Source: Brachionus plicatilis
Lineage: Eukaryota > Rotifera > Eurotatoria > Ploima > Brachionidae
Assembly (NCBI GenBank): GCA_010279815.1
Contig: QEOQ01000688.1
Location: 62,001 to 126,000 of the forward strand
Direction of reading: 5' to 3'
Length of the DNA stretch: 64,000 bases
Made by a program: the position numbers and the translations under genes
Notes under the pieces: generated by a model
Told to the model about the DNA's origin: nothing
Seen by the model: only the letters and a program-made list of their open reading frames with translations
Database searches by the model: none
Shown: positions 24,189 to 34,752 of the stretch, in pieces
How the letters are laid out: every line of letters begins with the position of its first letter
Position numbering within the stretch: the stretch's first letter is position 1

Positions 24189-24730
24189 GGCAAATTGAAG
24201 TTAGATCAAGATCAAAAGATCAAAATATAAATTGTAATATTTTCTTTTAATAATAGAGAAAAAATAAATTTTTTCAAAAGCAATTACTTGACATGTCATG
24301 TCAAGTTTATTTTCATATTTTTGATTTTAATATGTCCCTTTTTATTGAGCTTTAATAGGTTTAAATATTTGAATAGATTTTAGTTAAAACTAACTTTTAA
24401 AGACAAATAAATTTACTGTTTTAAAATTTTAAAATTTATTTAAGTGGAAAAATAAAATTATTTCAGTTTGAATGAATATAAAAGTTATACATTTGAATTT
24501 TTGAATAAACTTAACCTGAGTTATTTAAATTAATGATTGTTTTTGTTAAATGAATTATAGATCAATCATTCTGATGTTAATTTGATAATGAACCATTATT
24601 AAACATAACATGTCTAGTAACTTTTTGTATTTATTTCTTAAAAATTATCAAAATCATTAGATTAATTAGGTTTTAAAATTTTAAATGATCGTTTTGATCT
24701 TAAAATTTGATCTGAAACTTCAATTTGCTC
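24189..24730. mobile_element. Foldback MITE related to the GGCATCTTGAAGTT family, copy 3
   Basis: The left end GGCAAATTGAAGTT and the inverted right end GAGCAAATTGAAGTT enclose about 540 bp. Inner motifs AGATCAAAA are also inverted. No exact target-site duplication is visible. Grouping with the 12531 and 60269 elements rests on the common TTGAAGTT and GATCAA pattern. Confidence 0.5.
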
Positions 24731-24802
24731 TTAAAATTGCGTTGCAAAAAATTGTGTCAAGCTATATTTAAAAAAAAAATTACCATAGACTCTTGACCAC
24801 TA

Positions 24803-25750
24803 CTCTTGGAACAATGTCAAAATTCGTATTTATTCTATATGGAACTAATACCATCGAAACAATGTTATAAAATTTTTTATTTTTTTAATAAACTTTGATT
24901 TCTGACTTTAAACTAAGAGTAAGCAAAAGTTAACTTTTATTCTTAGATCAATTTCGAATTTCTTCTAGAATAAACTTAAAAAATTGCGGAGTTTAATTCG
25001 AAATTAAAAAAAATTAAAAATTAACATTTATTCTAATTTTTGTCTTTATTCTAAGAGTAAAAAATATAAAAAACATTCTTTTTAATAGGCTAAAAAACGG
25101 TAAGTTGAAGTTAATGATCAATTGTTGATGCTCAAAATGATCAAATCAAACTAAAACTATAGAACAAATTTTAATTTTTTAATGGAATTAGTGCAGAGGT
25201 AAATTTTTGGTTTAAACTTTTTTTGTTAAATCTCAAGGTAAAATCTGCAAAAGTCTGCAAAAAATTTACCACTTAAAATAGCATCATTTCGATGTTGTGC
25301 ACTCTGCATTGTGCATTTTGATATTGCAGAACTTATTTTTTTTATTAAACATAGTATGTTAAATCCAAAAATGTATCTCTGCATTATTTCTATTAAGAAA
25401 TAACAATTTATTTAATAGTTTTAGTCTGATTTGATCATTTTGAGCATCAAGAATTAATCATAAACTTCAAATTGCCTAAAACATTTATAGATTATTTTAC
25501 CAAATAATTTTACCATTTTCGTCCCGAGGTAGCCTTTTTAAGTTATTAACTTTTTAACTCCACAACTTTTTAAGTTTATTCCAGAAGAAATTCGAAATTA
25601 TTTTAAAAATTAAATTAAAATTTTGCGCTTACTCTTAGTTTTAAGTCAGGAATCAAAGTTTATTAAAAAAATAAAAAAAATACTATAACATGGCTCCGAT
25701 AGTATTAGTTCCATAAAGAATAACCCCAAATTTTGACATTGTTCCAAGAG
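24803..25750. mobile_element. Large foldback element with CTCTTGGAACAATGTC ends
   Basis: The left arm (24803 to about 25060) and right arm (about 25556-25750) are inverted copies: CTCTTGGAACAATGTCAAAA on the left is mirrored by TTTTGACATTGTTCCAAGAG on the right. Both arms include the AACTAATAC, AACTAAGAGTAAGC and TTCTTCTAGAATAAACTT motifs. The centre contains the nested MITE 25099-25476 and the landmark TTTTCGTCCCGAGGTAGCC. A second, partial copy is at about 50675-51168. Only a non-significant 66-73-codon frame occurs inside. Confidence 0.65.
25099..25476. mobile_element. Nested foldback MITE, GG(T/C)AAxTTGAAGTT ends
   Basis: 378 bp with ends GGTAAGTTGAAGTTAATGAT and, inverted, GGCAATTTGAAGTTTATGAT. 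TTGATGCTCAAAATGATC is repeated exactly on both arms. Flanking 8-mers TAAAAAAC and TAAAACAT agree at 6 of 8 positions, and the paralogous site near 50690 lacks the insertion. Confidence 0.65.
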
Positions 25751-25878
25751 AAGTGATGAAGAATTTACGGTAATAATGTTCCGGATTAATTTTTTTTTCA
25801 AAATCTGAGAAAAACACTTTAAAAAATGTTTTTTAACTATTTCACGATATCTTTTAAATAAAACCAAATATGTTGTTA

Positions 25879-26035
25879 CTAGGGCTGGTAGAACGACTCC
25901 AGAAAACCGGCTCTAAACCGGTTTTATACAAAACCGACTCTAGATTAGAGCCGAATTTTAAAACCGGCTCTGTTCTCAAACAGGTTTTTTAAATCGGTTC
26001 TGGATTCAAGCCAGTTTTAAAACCAGTTATATATG
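25879..26035. repeat. CCGGCTCT / AACCGGTTTT repeat cluster (hAT-like end)
   Basis: TAGGGCTGG at 25880 is followed by about eight imperfect AAAACCGG(CTCT) units in both orientations, ending near 26035. The opening fits a hAT terminus and the units look like subterminal transposase-binding sites. The opposite end was not found. The surrounding 26036-26510 shows nothing else. Confidence 0.4.
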
Positions 26036-26510
26036 AAATTTTTTTTAATCCCTCTTTATTATATTGAAATATTACTTGAACAAAATTAGAGTTGTTTTAA
26101 AGTCATAAAGTCAAAGTCTTAGACAAAAATTTTACACTTTTTCTAAACCGAATTTCATTAAACCAAAACTTTAATTACTTTGAATGATTTCTCGATTAAC
26201 TTGAACCATATTTCTGGAAAAAATCTCTGTTTCAATGAATAAATGAACACAAAAAATTTACCTTTATTTTATTTATTTTTCCAAAAGTTAATTTAATTTA
26301 ATTTCAAAAAAAAGCCTGTGAGACAATAATTATCATCCTGCTCGAAATTTTCATAAAAAATTCTTAAAATAAATGGGTAGAATTTTGTTTTATTTTTTTC
26401 ACTGCAATAAAAATATATAAATATAAGTAGAATATAGAGCTGCACATGTAAATTCGAGAAATAATTTTTAAAAATTTTATTAATTTCCAAATTTTATTTG
26501 AACCGACAAA

Positions 26511-27254
26511 ATGGGAAAAGGCTTCGAAAATTACATGTCCAAAAAATGGTTTCATCCAACCAACGTTGAAAACCAGAAAAGAGTAAGTTGGATCGCTATA
26601 TTGGATTTTTTGCAACCTAAAAATAACCCTTTTAATTTTTCCACAGAAATACCTGGCGGAACAAAAAAGCGCTGCAGACAAAAAGCGCCAACAAGATTTG
26701 AGAGATCAATATGAACGAGAGCAAGAAATTTTCAGCAATAAGTAAGTTTAATGATCTTACATAAAATTTAAAATTAATTCTGATTTTTAAGAGAATTGAT
26801 GGGAGATGAGAAGGCCAAACTTGGTCTGGCATTCATGTATCAGGCTCCAGGTTCATTAAAAGATAACCAAGATAAAGAACGAGTGGAAGAGCCAGTGCAA
26901 GTGGAAATTTCAAGCTCTAAGCGAACCAGACCAGATTCTGCCAACTTAAGATGCTTAAAATGCAAAAGGCTAGGCCACTTAAACACCGATAAAGTTTGTC
27001 CACTTTACGGAAAATCAAGACTTGATGTAGATGATGACGAAATAGTTCCTGAGATACCAGAGGCACCCAAAGTTGAAATAAAAAGCGAGCCTAAAGAGCA
27101 TATTTCCGAAAGTAAAGAAAACATGCCTGTAGTTGAATCGAACCCGATGGAAATTACTTTGGATATGCTGAGGACTCTTCCCAAAAAGGAAAAAAAAGTT
27201 CTGCTGAAACGGCTAAAAAAATTAGACAAAAAGTTAAAACGAAAATCAAATTAG
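26511..27254 (+). CDS. CIR1: CIR1 (CBF1/RBPJ-interacting co-repressor), three exons, 209 aa
   Basis: Exons: 26511-26582, 26647-26741 and 26792-27254, with phases 0 and 2 agreeing. The start MGKGFENYMSKKWFHPTN is the conserved CIR N-terminal domain (human MGKSFANFMCKKDFHP). KYLAEQKSAADKKRQQDL, then ELMGDEKAKLGLAFMYQAP follow in family order. A CCHC zinc knuckle is at Cys110, Cys113, His118 and Cys125. CIR1 links RBPJ to histone deacetylase complexes in Notch repression and is also spliceosome-associated. At 209 aa it is much shorter than the human protein (about 450), lacking the long Ser/Arg/Lys tail; the end is a short acidic stretch and a Lys-rich helix. NOP10 begins 154 bp downstream on the same strand. 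Confidence 0.9.
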
Positions 27255-27408
27255 TTTTTTCTGTGTAGATATTTATTTGTTTTTGATTTTATAAATTTGT
27301 AAAAAAATAAATTTAGAATGTTTTTTTACCGGACTTAAAAATTCGGAATTTAAATTCACTTGTCTACATAGCTTAATATTTTATTGACTTTTAGACTATT
27401 AATAAAAA

Positions 27409-27649
27409 ATGTACTTAAAATATTATTTGAACGAAAAAGGCGAAAGAGTCTACACTTTAAAAGTAATTTATTTTTATTTTTTTTAATTTAAATTAAATTT
27501 TGTTTTAGCGAACAAGTCCGGATGGAACTCCAACTGTGTCTGCTCATCCAGCTAAATTTTCACCTGACGACAAATATTCAAGACAAAGAATTTTGTTGAA
27601 AAAACGTTTTGGAATCTTGTTGACTCAACAGCCTCAATCTAAATATTAA
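27409..27649 (+). CDS. NOP10: NOP10, H/ACA small nucleolar ribonucleoprotein subunit 3 (64 aa)
   Basis: Two exons, 27409-27462 and 27509-27649, with a 46-nt phase-0 intron. The protein [18 protein letters not shown], then [20 protein letters not shown] and a basic helix ending in SKY is 64 residues, the same length as human NOP10. NOP10 binds dyskerin, NHP2 and GAR1 in the H/ACA particle for pseudouridylation and telomerase RNA. Motifs YTLK, HPARFSP-like and [15 protein letters not shown] are intact. An acceptor-like TTGACTTTTAG lies 16 nt before the ATG, compatible with a trans-splice site in a CIR1-NOP10 pair. A double AATAAA is at about 27687. Confidence 0.95.
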
Positions 27650-28111
27650 AATAAAAAGCCTTGATTAAATGTAATTAAGTTTATTGAATAAAATAAAAGA
27701 ATAGAACATGTCTGTTTATTTTTAAATGTAAAAAAAAAAAATCCACAAGTTCACTATCACTCTATTGATAAATCCAAAATCACTATGTTGATGTGATTTT
27801 AAAATTTTAAACAATTGATACCTGGAAAATAACTTAAAAATTTAGTATAAGGCCAAAAAGAAATTTTAGTCGAGTTCCTTTAATTATAAAGCAATGAAAA
27901 AATGTGAAAAAAAGCAAATCAATTTTTATCTTTAATAATAGGTTATCGCTGTAACCTATTTATATTATAAAATAAATTTTATATTATAAAATTGTAAACA
28001 ATTGTAATTTTTAAAATCTAAAAAATAAATAAAACAAGATTTTTTTATTAGAAAATTTTACGTTTTCATTGAAAATATGAAATTTTTTTATTTATTTAAA
28101 AAATAATTTAG

Positions 28112-28290
28112 GCAAAGCCTTGGCCGGTTGGAATGGAGACTTAGTCCTTCCTTTCAGCCACTTGATAGTATTTTTGAAAAAATAAAGTGAATACAAAATT
28201 TTGATGAAATGTTAACAAAATTGAATTTTTTTTATAGACTTGAAAGAACTTGTGGATGATTATACTAAGAAAATATTTAAATAATTAGCA
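28112..28290 (+). CDS. Possible two terminal exons of an unrecognised gene
   Basis: An open stretch, 28113-28187, is bounded by TTTAG and GTGAAT. A 51-nt intron-like segment ending TTTTTTTTATAG separates it from a second stretch ending in TAA near 28281. In the phase that crosses the junction, the product reads KALAGWNGDLVLPF, ..., NLKELVDDYTKKIFK, stop. GC is above the surroundings. No upstream exon or start was found between 27650 and 28111, so it may be the decayed end of a gene. Confidence 0.3.
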
Positions 28291-28401
28291 TTTTTTCTAA
28301 ATAAAAATGAATTATGAAAGTTTCAATAAACAAAATTTTATAACTTGAATAGATTAGATTCTTTCTCAAAAAAAAAAAAAAAATAAAAATAAACTTTTTA
28401 G

Positions 28402-28743
28402 TTAGTTTTCTGAAGTGGGTACAAATTTAAGGAAATGATCAAGAGGTGACTCGAATTTTTTTTGGTTGAGTTGAATATAATTTGTAATGTCTTCTTGAAT
28501 TTGTGGGTGGGTAAGTCGACTCAAAACAAAGTTTTTTAATAATCTTTTAAATCTGTTTTCTAAAATTTCAATTCCCAGGGATTCGTGAATATTTGTCACT
28601 CTAGTTTTAATCGGGAAGAATTTGATTGTTCGAAGGATGCGGTTCTGGAGTTTTTGGCAGTCTGAGAGTATTCTTTGCGTCGAGTTGTTTATTGCAATAA
28701 AGATAGAGTCTAGTTGGGATCGTATACAGCTTTTATAGATCAG
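28402..28743 (-). mobile_element. Non-LTR retrotransposon fragment (C-terminus of reverse transcriptase ORF)
   Basis: A continuous frame of about 113 codons: LLIYKSCIRSQLDSIF, QKLQNRILRTIKFF, TNIHESLGIEILENRF, ending at a stop at 28402. The order 'LYKSLIRP..L', 'LQ..Q+RILR.I' and 'LGI..LE.R' is the usual end of jockey/CR1-type LINE ORFs. It belongs to a different family from the LINE at 34970. The sequence from 28744 to 30865 shows no other gene. Confidence 0.65.
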
Positions 28744-30865
28744 GAGCGAGAGTTAGATTTTATTTTTAATTTTTAAGCTACCAATTTTCCTGATTAAATT
28801 TGTTTTAGAAATAATATGAAATGCGTATTATGAAAATTCTGAAATAAACTCTGAAAATTATTTTGTTTCAATTATCATTATTTAAAATATATATAATTGA
28901 ATTTAAAAATAATAAAAAAAACTTTATTAGCAAACAAATAATTAAATTTTAAGATTAGAAAATTATTAAGCTTACGCTTTATCAAAATTTGAATACTAAT
29001 ATGCGATTTTGATTTTTAATTAGAAAATTTTTGTTCGTATTATTTTGCGATTCAAACAAGTATTTAAAATTCATAAAAATATTACATTACTTTCTTTTTA
29101 ATTTGAACTTGAAAATAAAAAAAATAAAGAATATTCTATTTCAAATTATGAAAAAAAAGGTCTCTAAGAAGATTATATAGCGTTCTATGTGCTTATAAGA
29201 TAAATGAAACTGATAAACATTAATTAATAAATGATTTTTAAACATTTCCGATAAAGCTAATTCAAGTTTGGAAGTGAATCTTAGAGAAATGAATTAATTA
29301 TTTTAGGAATTCAGATTTTTAATTCAAGTTATAAATTTTTTTTTTTATTTATTTAAATCAGAACATTATTTTTACAGTCAAGGAAACGTCCGAAAAGGAC
29401 AATTTTACTGTAAAAATGATAATAAAGAAAAAGAAGTGAAGAATTAAAAAAAAATCTTAGCTATTCAATTAAATGATGTAAATGATTTACTAATATTTTT
29501 TTGAATTTTTTTCATTATTGTAATAATTTTATTAGCTAAATTTTTATTATCGTAATAAATTTATAATTTTTCTTTAAAAAAGTAATTCAGTCTCTCAATT
29601 TCTTTTTTTTTAATTTAATAATTAGTGCTATGAGTCTGACTAGTAGATTTGAAATTTATTTTGTTTTGAATGAATCTGAAAAACAAAATTTTTGTTTTTT
29701 AATTAGCTAATAATTTCCATTATTAATTTGGAAGCTTACTTTTAGGAATTAATAAATAAAATTTTAAATGAAAAAATTATTAAGTTGTAATAAGTTAAAA
29801 TTGAAAATTATGAATTCAAAAATTATAATAGTTCTTCATTTACTAATAAATTTGAATAAAAATGTGCAATGTAGAAATTTTTTCACAAAAGTAGCTAGAC
29901 AAACAGTAAAATAATAATCGTTATGAGTCAAGAGAACAAAAATATATTAAAACATTTTAATCATTAAGTATTTGTTTTAGATTCATGAATTTTAGAGGAT
30001 TTTAGTTTTAGTTTTAGTATAAAAAGTATAACCTCAAAAATATTTTAACTTTGTGAATATTTAATCTTAAGTTTAAATTCAATTTATGTAATTTTTGTCA
30101 AAATGAGAAAACAATAATTTAACTGCTAGAAAATTATAAAAATAAAGGAAGTTCAGTATTTTATTGTATATTTTCATAATAAATTATATTTTTCAGTAAA
30201 AAATTATTTCCTCACGTCTTTTCGCGCTAAATTGTTCAATCAGTCTAATAAACATCAAATATTTTAAATCGTGATTTTATTTCTTTTTTTTTAAAGAAAT
30301 GTTTTTATCTTTATTTAAATAAGGATATGGAATTTGTTTATTTTTCATTCGTCATGTTTGACTTTAGAATGAAAATAACAATATTTTCATTCAGCTATTT
30401 TATTTTCTATTTGAGTTGAAATAAAAAGTTTAAGAAATCCCGGCTTACATATTTTCCAGAGACTTATTAAATAAATTATTGAAATACCGCATTGTAATTA
30501 AGTTAAGTTAAGACTGATGAAACAAAGATAAAAATTAACATGAATATGTGCAATATAAATAGATAAGATTATTAATCCAAATTAAAATTGGAACCTTTTC
30601 TTTTTTTCCTCATAGATTATTTTGTAGATAAATTTTTATGTTCACATAATCATAATTAAATTTATTTATTTATTACATAATTAAAAAAAGAAATTATCTA
30701 ATTAAAAATTGAAAAAATTTTATTTAACAAATCGAATATTTTTGCTTGATCAAATAAAATTTCAATTAATTTAAATTTTTTATTAAGATCTTTCGATTTT
30801 AGCAATTTTGAAAACTTTTTTTTAGAATAAGAATAACATTTTTTAGATAATTGTACATACTCAAA
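28744..30865. other. AT-rich intergenic stretch
   Basis: No gene or definable repeat seen. A small hairpin (TTTTTACAGT / ACTGTAAAAA) lies at about 29370-29417. Confidence 0.5.
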
Positions 30866-32679
30866 ATGGATCTAATGAATTTCAGTCTTCCAGGCTTAGT
30901 AAAACACTTTTTATGAATTTTATATTAAACAAAGCCTTTATTTTCAAAAAATAAAAGAATGGCTATGGATTTTACATTTCTGTTGGCGCTTATGCTGCAG
31001 TGTCATTTATTTTCTATTATTATCCTAATTTACTCCACGCCAAAAAGGACAGAAAAGACCACAATTTTGTCGTGGTTAGCCATCGTGGTGGATCTGGTGA
31101 GAATAAAGAAAACACGATCTCCGCATTTGAGCAGTATTTAATTTTTTTAATCAATTTCCAAAATCTTTGATTAATTTTGAATTTTTTTGTTCAAGTTCAC
31201 ACAGGATCGGTTCCGATGTGATCGAACTCGACTGTCACATAACCAAAGATGGTCAGGTTGTCGTATCCCATGACAACAACTTATTAAGATTATGTGGGAA
31301 AAATAAATTGATTTCAGAGCTGAATTATGATGTAAACAATCAAAAATTAGAGTAAAAATTTGTTGAAATTTTCTTTTTTTAGGAACTTCCAGACCTTCTT
31401 GAGGATCAAGATGAAGACATGTTCCTGCAAAGTGGGATTAAATACAGTGTTGAAATGACCATTGGAATTTACCATTTTTAGTTAATTCTACGAAAGTGGT
31501 AAAACATTTAAAAAAGGCTTTTTGGTAATTTTTCAAAGAAAAAAAATTTTGTTTTTATTTGAAATCAATTTTACTATTTTTACCGAATTTTTAGTAAATT
31601 TATTTAATTTATGATAAGTTTTCATCAAAAAATGGTAAAAAAATCTGAACAAAATTTTAAATTTATTAAAAAATAATAGAGCTAAGTTTTATAATATTTT
31701 TTCAAAAAAATAAAGCTCATTTTTTTTTTAATTTTTTACTTAAATTTATCATAATTTTACGTAAAATTCAGGAAAAAAATGGTAAAATTAAAATTTTAAA
31801 AGAAAAAAAGGGAAAGAATTTAATTTTTTAATGTTTAATTCCATTGATCATATCAACACTGAAATTTTAAACAAAAAAAAAAACATATAAAATTTAATTC
31901 TTAAAAAAGAAAGTGCAGACAGTCTTTCGAGAACAGTAAGTTCTTCCTTAATTACCAACTCGATTCACAGGCGAAGTCAGGACAGTTACAAAACACCGCA
32001 CAGAATTCCGCTACTCGAGGACATTTTCATCAATTTTCCTAAAACAAACGTCAATCTAGACGTCAAAATAAACAATGATAATTTGATTAATAAAGTAAAT
32101 GAATTGGTTCTAAAATATAAGCGAGAGCATTTAACTGTTTGGGGATCCTTTAATGAAAAAGTCACAAAAAAACTTTACAATTTAAATCCAAATGTGGGAA
32201 TATTCTTTTCGTCAGTTGGCTGCGCAAAGCTTCTTCTCTTGATGATATCAGGACTACTGCCATTTTTTAAATTCAAAGAAACTCATCTAGAAATTATCAT
32301 GCCCAACCGCATCTTAAGAAAGTAAGTCAATTAAAATAATTTAGAAAAATTAATATTCTAAATATTTAAAGCCGCAATTTGATACCTAGAGGATACATCG
32401 CTTTCTTTATCTTGATAAAAACGTAAAAATCAATTTTTTTTTTCACAGCTAATTTTTTATTATTTTAGATTTTTTATACGAAAGTCTTTTGTTAATCATT
32501 TGAATAAACGAGGAATTTCTGTTTATTATTGGGTTCTAAATGAAGAAGATGAATTTAAGCATGCTATTGATTTGGGCGTCAACGGTATCATAACTGACTA
32601 TCCGAGTCGATTGATAGATTATATAAGAGATAACAAGCATATTCATACTCATATTGTGAGGCCAATCAAAAATGAATAA
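30866..32679 (+). CDS. GDPD1: GDPD1-type glycerophosphodiester phosphodiesterase (lysophospholipase D), seven exons
   Basis: Exons: 30866-30898, 30958-31133, 31196-31331, 31383 to about 31446, about 31915-32321, 32372-32422 and 32469-32679. The start MDLMNFSLPGL is joined to a membrane helix (about 16-33). SHRGGSGENKEN holds the GDPD His53/Arg54 pair; IELDCHITKDGQVVVSHD supplies the metal-binding Glu/Asp and second His. RIPLLEDIF, NLDVKIN and LTVWGSF follow. A 51-nt micro-exon (32372-32422) fits the helix missing before RKSFVNHLNKRGISVYYW, and the end is TDYPSRLIDYI. GDPD1 releases lysophosphatidic acid or N-acylethanolamines at the ER. The junction between exons 4 and 5 is uncertain because the loop there is variable. 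Intron 4 contains TTTACGTAA-type repeats. The GDPD4 branch is not excluded. Confidence 0.85.
31455..31830. repeat. TTTACGTAAA-type repeat in GDPD intron 4
   Basis: Stretches such as TTTTACGTAAAATTCAGG and GGTAAAATTAAAATTTTAAA resemble the repeats of 1320-1980 and 13020-13480. Exact ends could not be set. Confidence 0.35.
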
Positions 32680-32862
32680 AGCATCAAATTTGTACATAGG
32701 TGTTGATTAGATAAATTGATACTTATTCAATTTTAGTTATTTAAACATTTTAATTGTATTTTTTTAAATAATAAAAAACAAAATACTTAAATTTTAAAAT
32801 TTCTAAAAATCTCAAAATTGATTTTAAATTTTTATTTTATAGCATTCAATGTATCTGTAATC

Positions 32863-32939
32863 CAGAGTTATTCAAAAGTCACAAATTTTAAGTCAAGTCC
32901 AAGTCATAAACTTTAATTTGGGACTTTTAAACAACTCTG
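32863..32939. mobile_element. 77-bp micro-MITE with CAGAGTT ends
   Basis: The ends CAGAGTTATTCAAAAGTCAC and, inverted, CAGAGTTGTTTAAAAGTCCC are flanked by CTGTAATC (32855-32862) and CTGTAATT (32940-32947), a 7-of-8 duplication. The hAT-like terminus and 8-bp duplication suggest a very short non-autonomous hAT element. Confidence 0.7.
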
Positions 32940-33149
32940 CTGTAATTTTAAATTTTAATAGCTTTAAGAACGAAAATTTTTGTAAATTTAGATAAAAAAA
33001 GATTATTTGTTTTATTCCTAATAACTTTTGATAATCTTGTAACAAAAATTTTCGGGTCATGTCGACAATGTGATCAAATGTTCACAAAAAAATGTGATCA
33101 ATGGTATCATGTCGGTTTGGTGAATATTATGATCAGAAAACCGCTGATC

Positions 33150-33540
33150 ACCAATTTGGTGATATTGTATTCGTGTCTAAAAAGTCATGCTTGACAAACT
33201 TCTTGGAAGCGATTGATACAACAACTGAAGCATTAAATCATTGTTTTACTTCAGTTATGGTATTTATGGATTTTGCCAAAGCATTTGACAAGTTTTCGCA
33301 TCGAACTTTGGTAAAAAAGTTAGAGTCTTATGGCTTTGATCTTCTGATTGTGAGATGGATCAAGAATTTCATAACGGCGAGGAGGCAAAGAGTGGTAATG
33401 GGCGATGTTGTTTTCTGAGTGGTTAAACCTGTAAAGTGAAGTTCCTCAAGGCTCAGTACTTGGACCCTTGTTATTTGTAGTGTTCATCATGTTGTTGTAA
33501 ATTGTTGGTGTAAATCATTTGCAAATGATACCAAGTTAAT
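33150..33540 (+). mobile_element. LINE reverse transcriptase fragment, decayed
   Basis: Reads LTNFLEAIDTTTEALNH, VMVFMDFAKAFDKFSHRTL, KLESYGFDLLIVRWIKNF, then a stop; the next frame continues VPQGSVLGPLLFVVFI. These are RT motifs of a jockey/CR1-like LINE. A second copy of the same family is at 58500-58945. The family differs in sequence and AT content from the LINE at 34970. Confidence 0.8.
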
Positions 33541-33753
33541 ATCTATTTTTTAAATAATTTAGACTTAAATAATCCTGGTGGATGAACTTTAATGACGATA
33601 ACTGCAAAAACATGATTATCAACAACAAACACTTCAATATTAATGTATATATATGACAATAAATATTTCCATCATTTAATAAATCAGAATTTGGCATCAA
33701 ATTTTTACTCTTATTTATCATCAAAATAAAAATTTTTCCACCAAAATTAAATT

Positions 33754-34471
33754 CAGACTTGGGAACAGTATAAGAAAAATCAGTATCAGTCAGTATCAGT
33801 ATTGAGGATGAAATTCAGTATCGAAATCAGCCAGTACCAGTATTAAGGCTATCAGTATAAAATCATGTTTTTAAAAAAAATTTAAATTTTCTAATAAAAT
33901 ATATTTCAGTCTTTTTGTCAATTTTGGGACCATTCAGATAAAAATACAAAAACAAACAAATAAAGTTTATATCGGACTTATTTTAAAATTTTTTTAAAAT
34001 TTAACAAAAAAAAATAGAATTTTTATTTTTAAATGTAATCCTTATTACATTTTAAGAACATTAAATTTGAAAGGTTATTGTATGTGAATCGACTTCGATG
34101 TGGTCTCATTAAAAATCCAGATACCGAAAATACCTGTTCGATCTTTGCTGAGGTAGCCTGAATACAAAAAATTTCCCTGGATACTATTTACCGCCCCTTT
34201 TATTTTTGTTTGTTTTTAAAACAATTATATCCATTTTACATAAACATGTAAATTGATGAAACAAAAAAAAAAAATTATGTTTCAAAATTAATTTGACATT
34301 TTTAAATTTTTTTTCTAATTTTCAGTATTTTCCAGTAATTCTGAAATACTGATTATCAGCTCCAGTCAGTAGCAATATTTTAACGATCAGTATCAGTAAC
34401 AGTATCAGTAATACTGAATACTGAAATATACTGATAATGATCAGTATAATACTGTCAGTATCCCAAGTCTG
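33754..34471. mobile_element. hAT-like MITE with CAGACTTGGGA ends and CAGTAT arrays
   Basis: 718 bp with termini CAGACTTGGGA on both strands, flanked by the exact 8-bp duplication ATTAAATT (33746-33753 and 34472-34479). About 90 bp at the left and 150 bp at the right are dense in CAGTAT/ATACTG units, arranged as mirrored subterminal repeats. No coding frame. Confidence 0.85.
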
Positions 34472-34752
34472 ATTAAATTGGTAAAAAAACAAAAAAACTT
34501 TTTCAGCTAATACAGTTCACTTTACAAGTTTAAAAGCTAAACAAAAATTAATTTAAATTTTAAATTTTTATATATTTTATTTAATTGTGAATAATCATTT
34601 AAAATGACTCCTTTTGGAAAAAAAGAAGTTTTTGAATTATATAAATTTTCACTTAATTTAATATTCCTGTTTTAATTTTTTTTAGAATAAACTTATTACA
34701 ATTTTTTAACCAAGAAAAGATATTAGAGAAAAATTTTTTTTTAAATATCATT

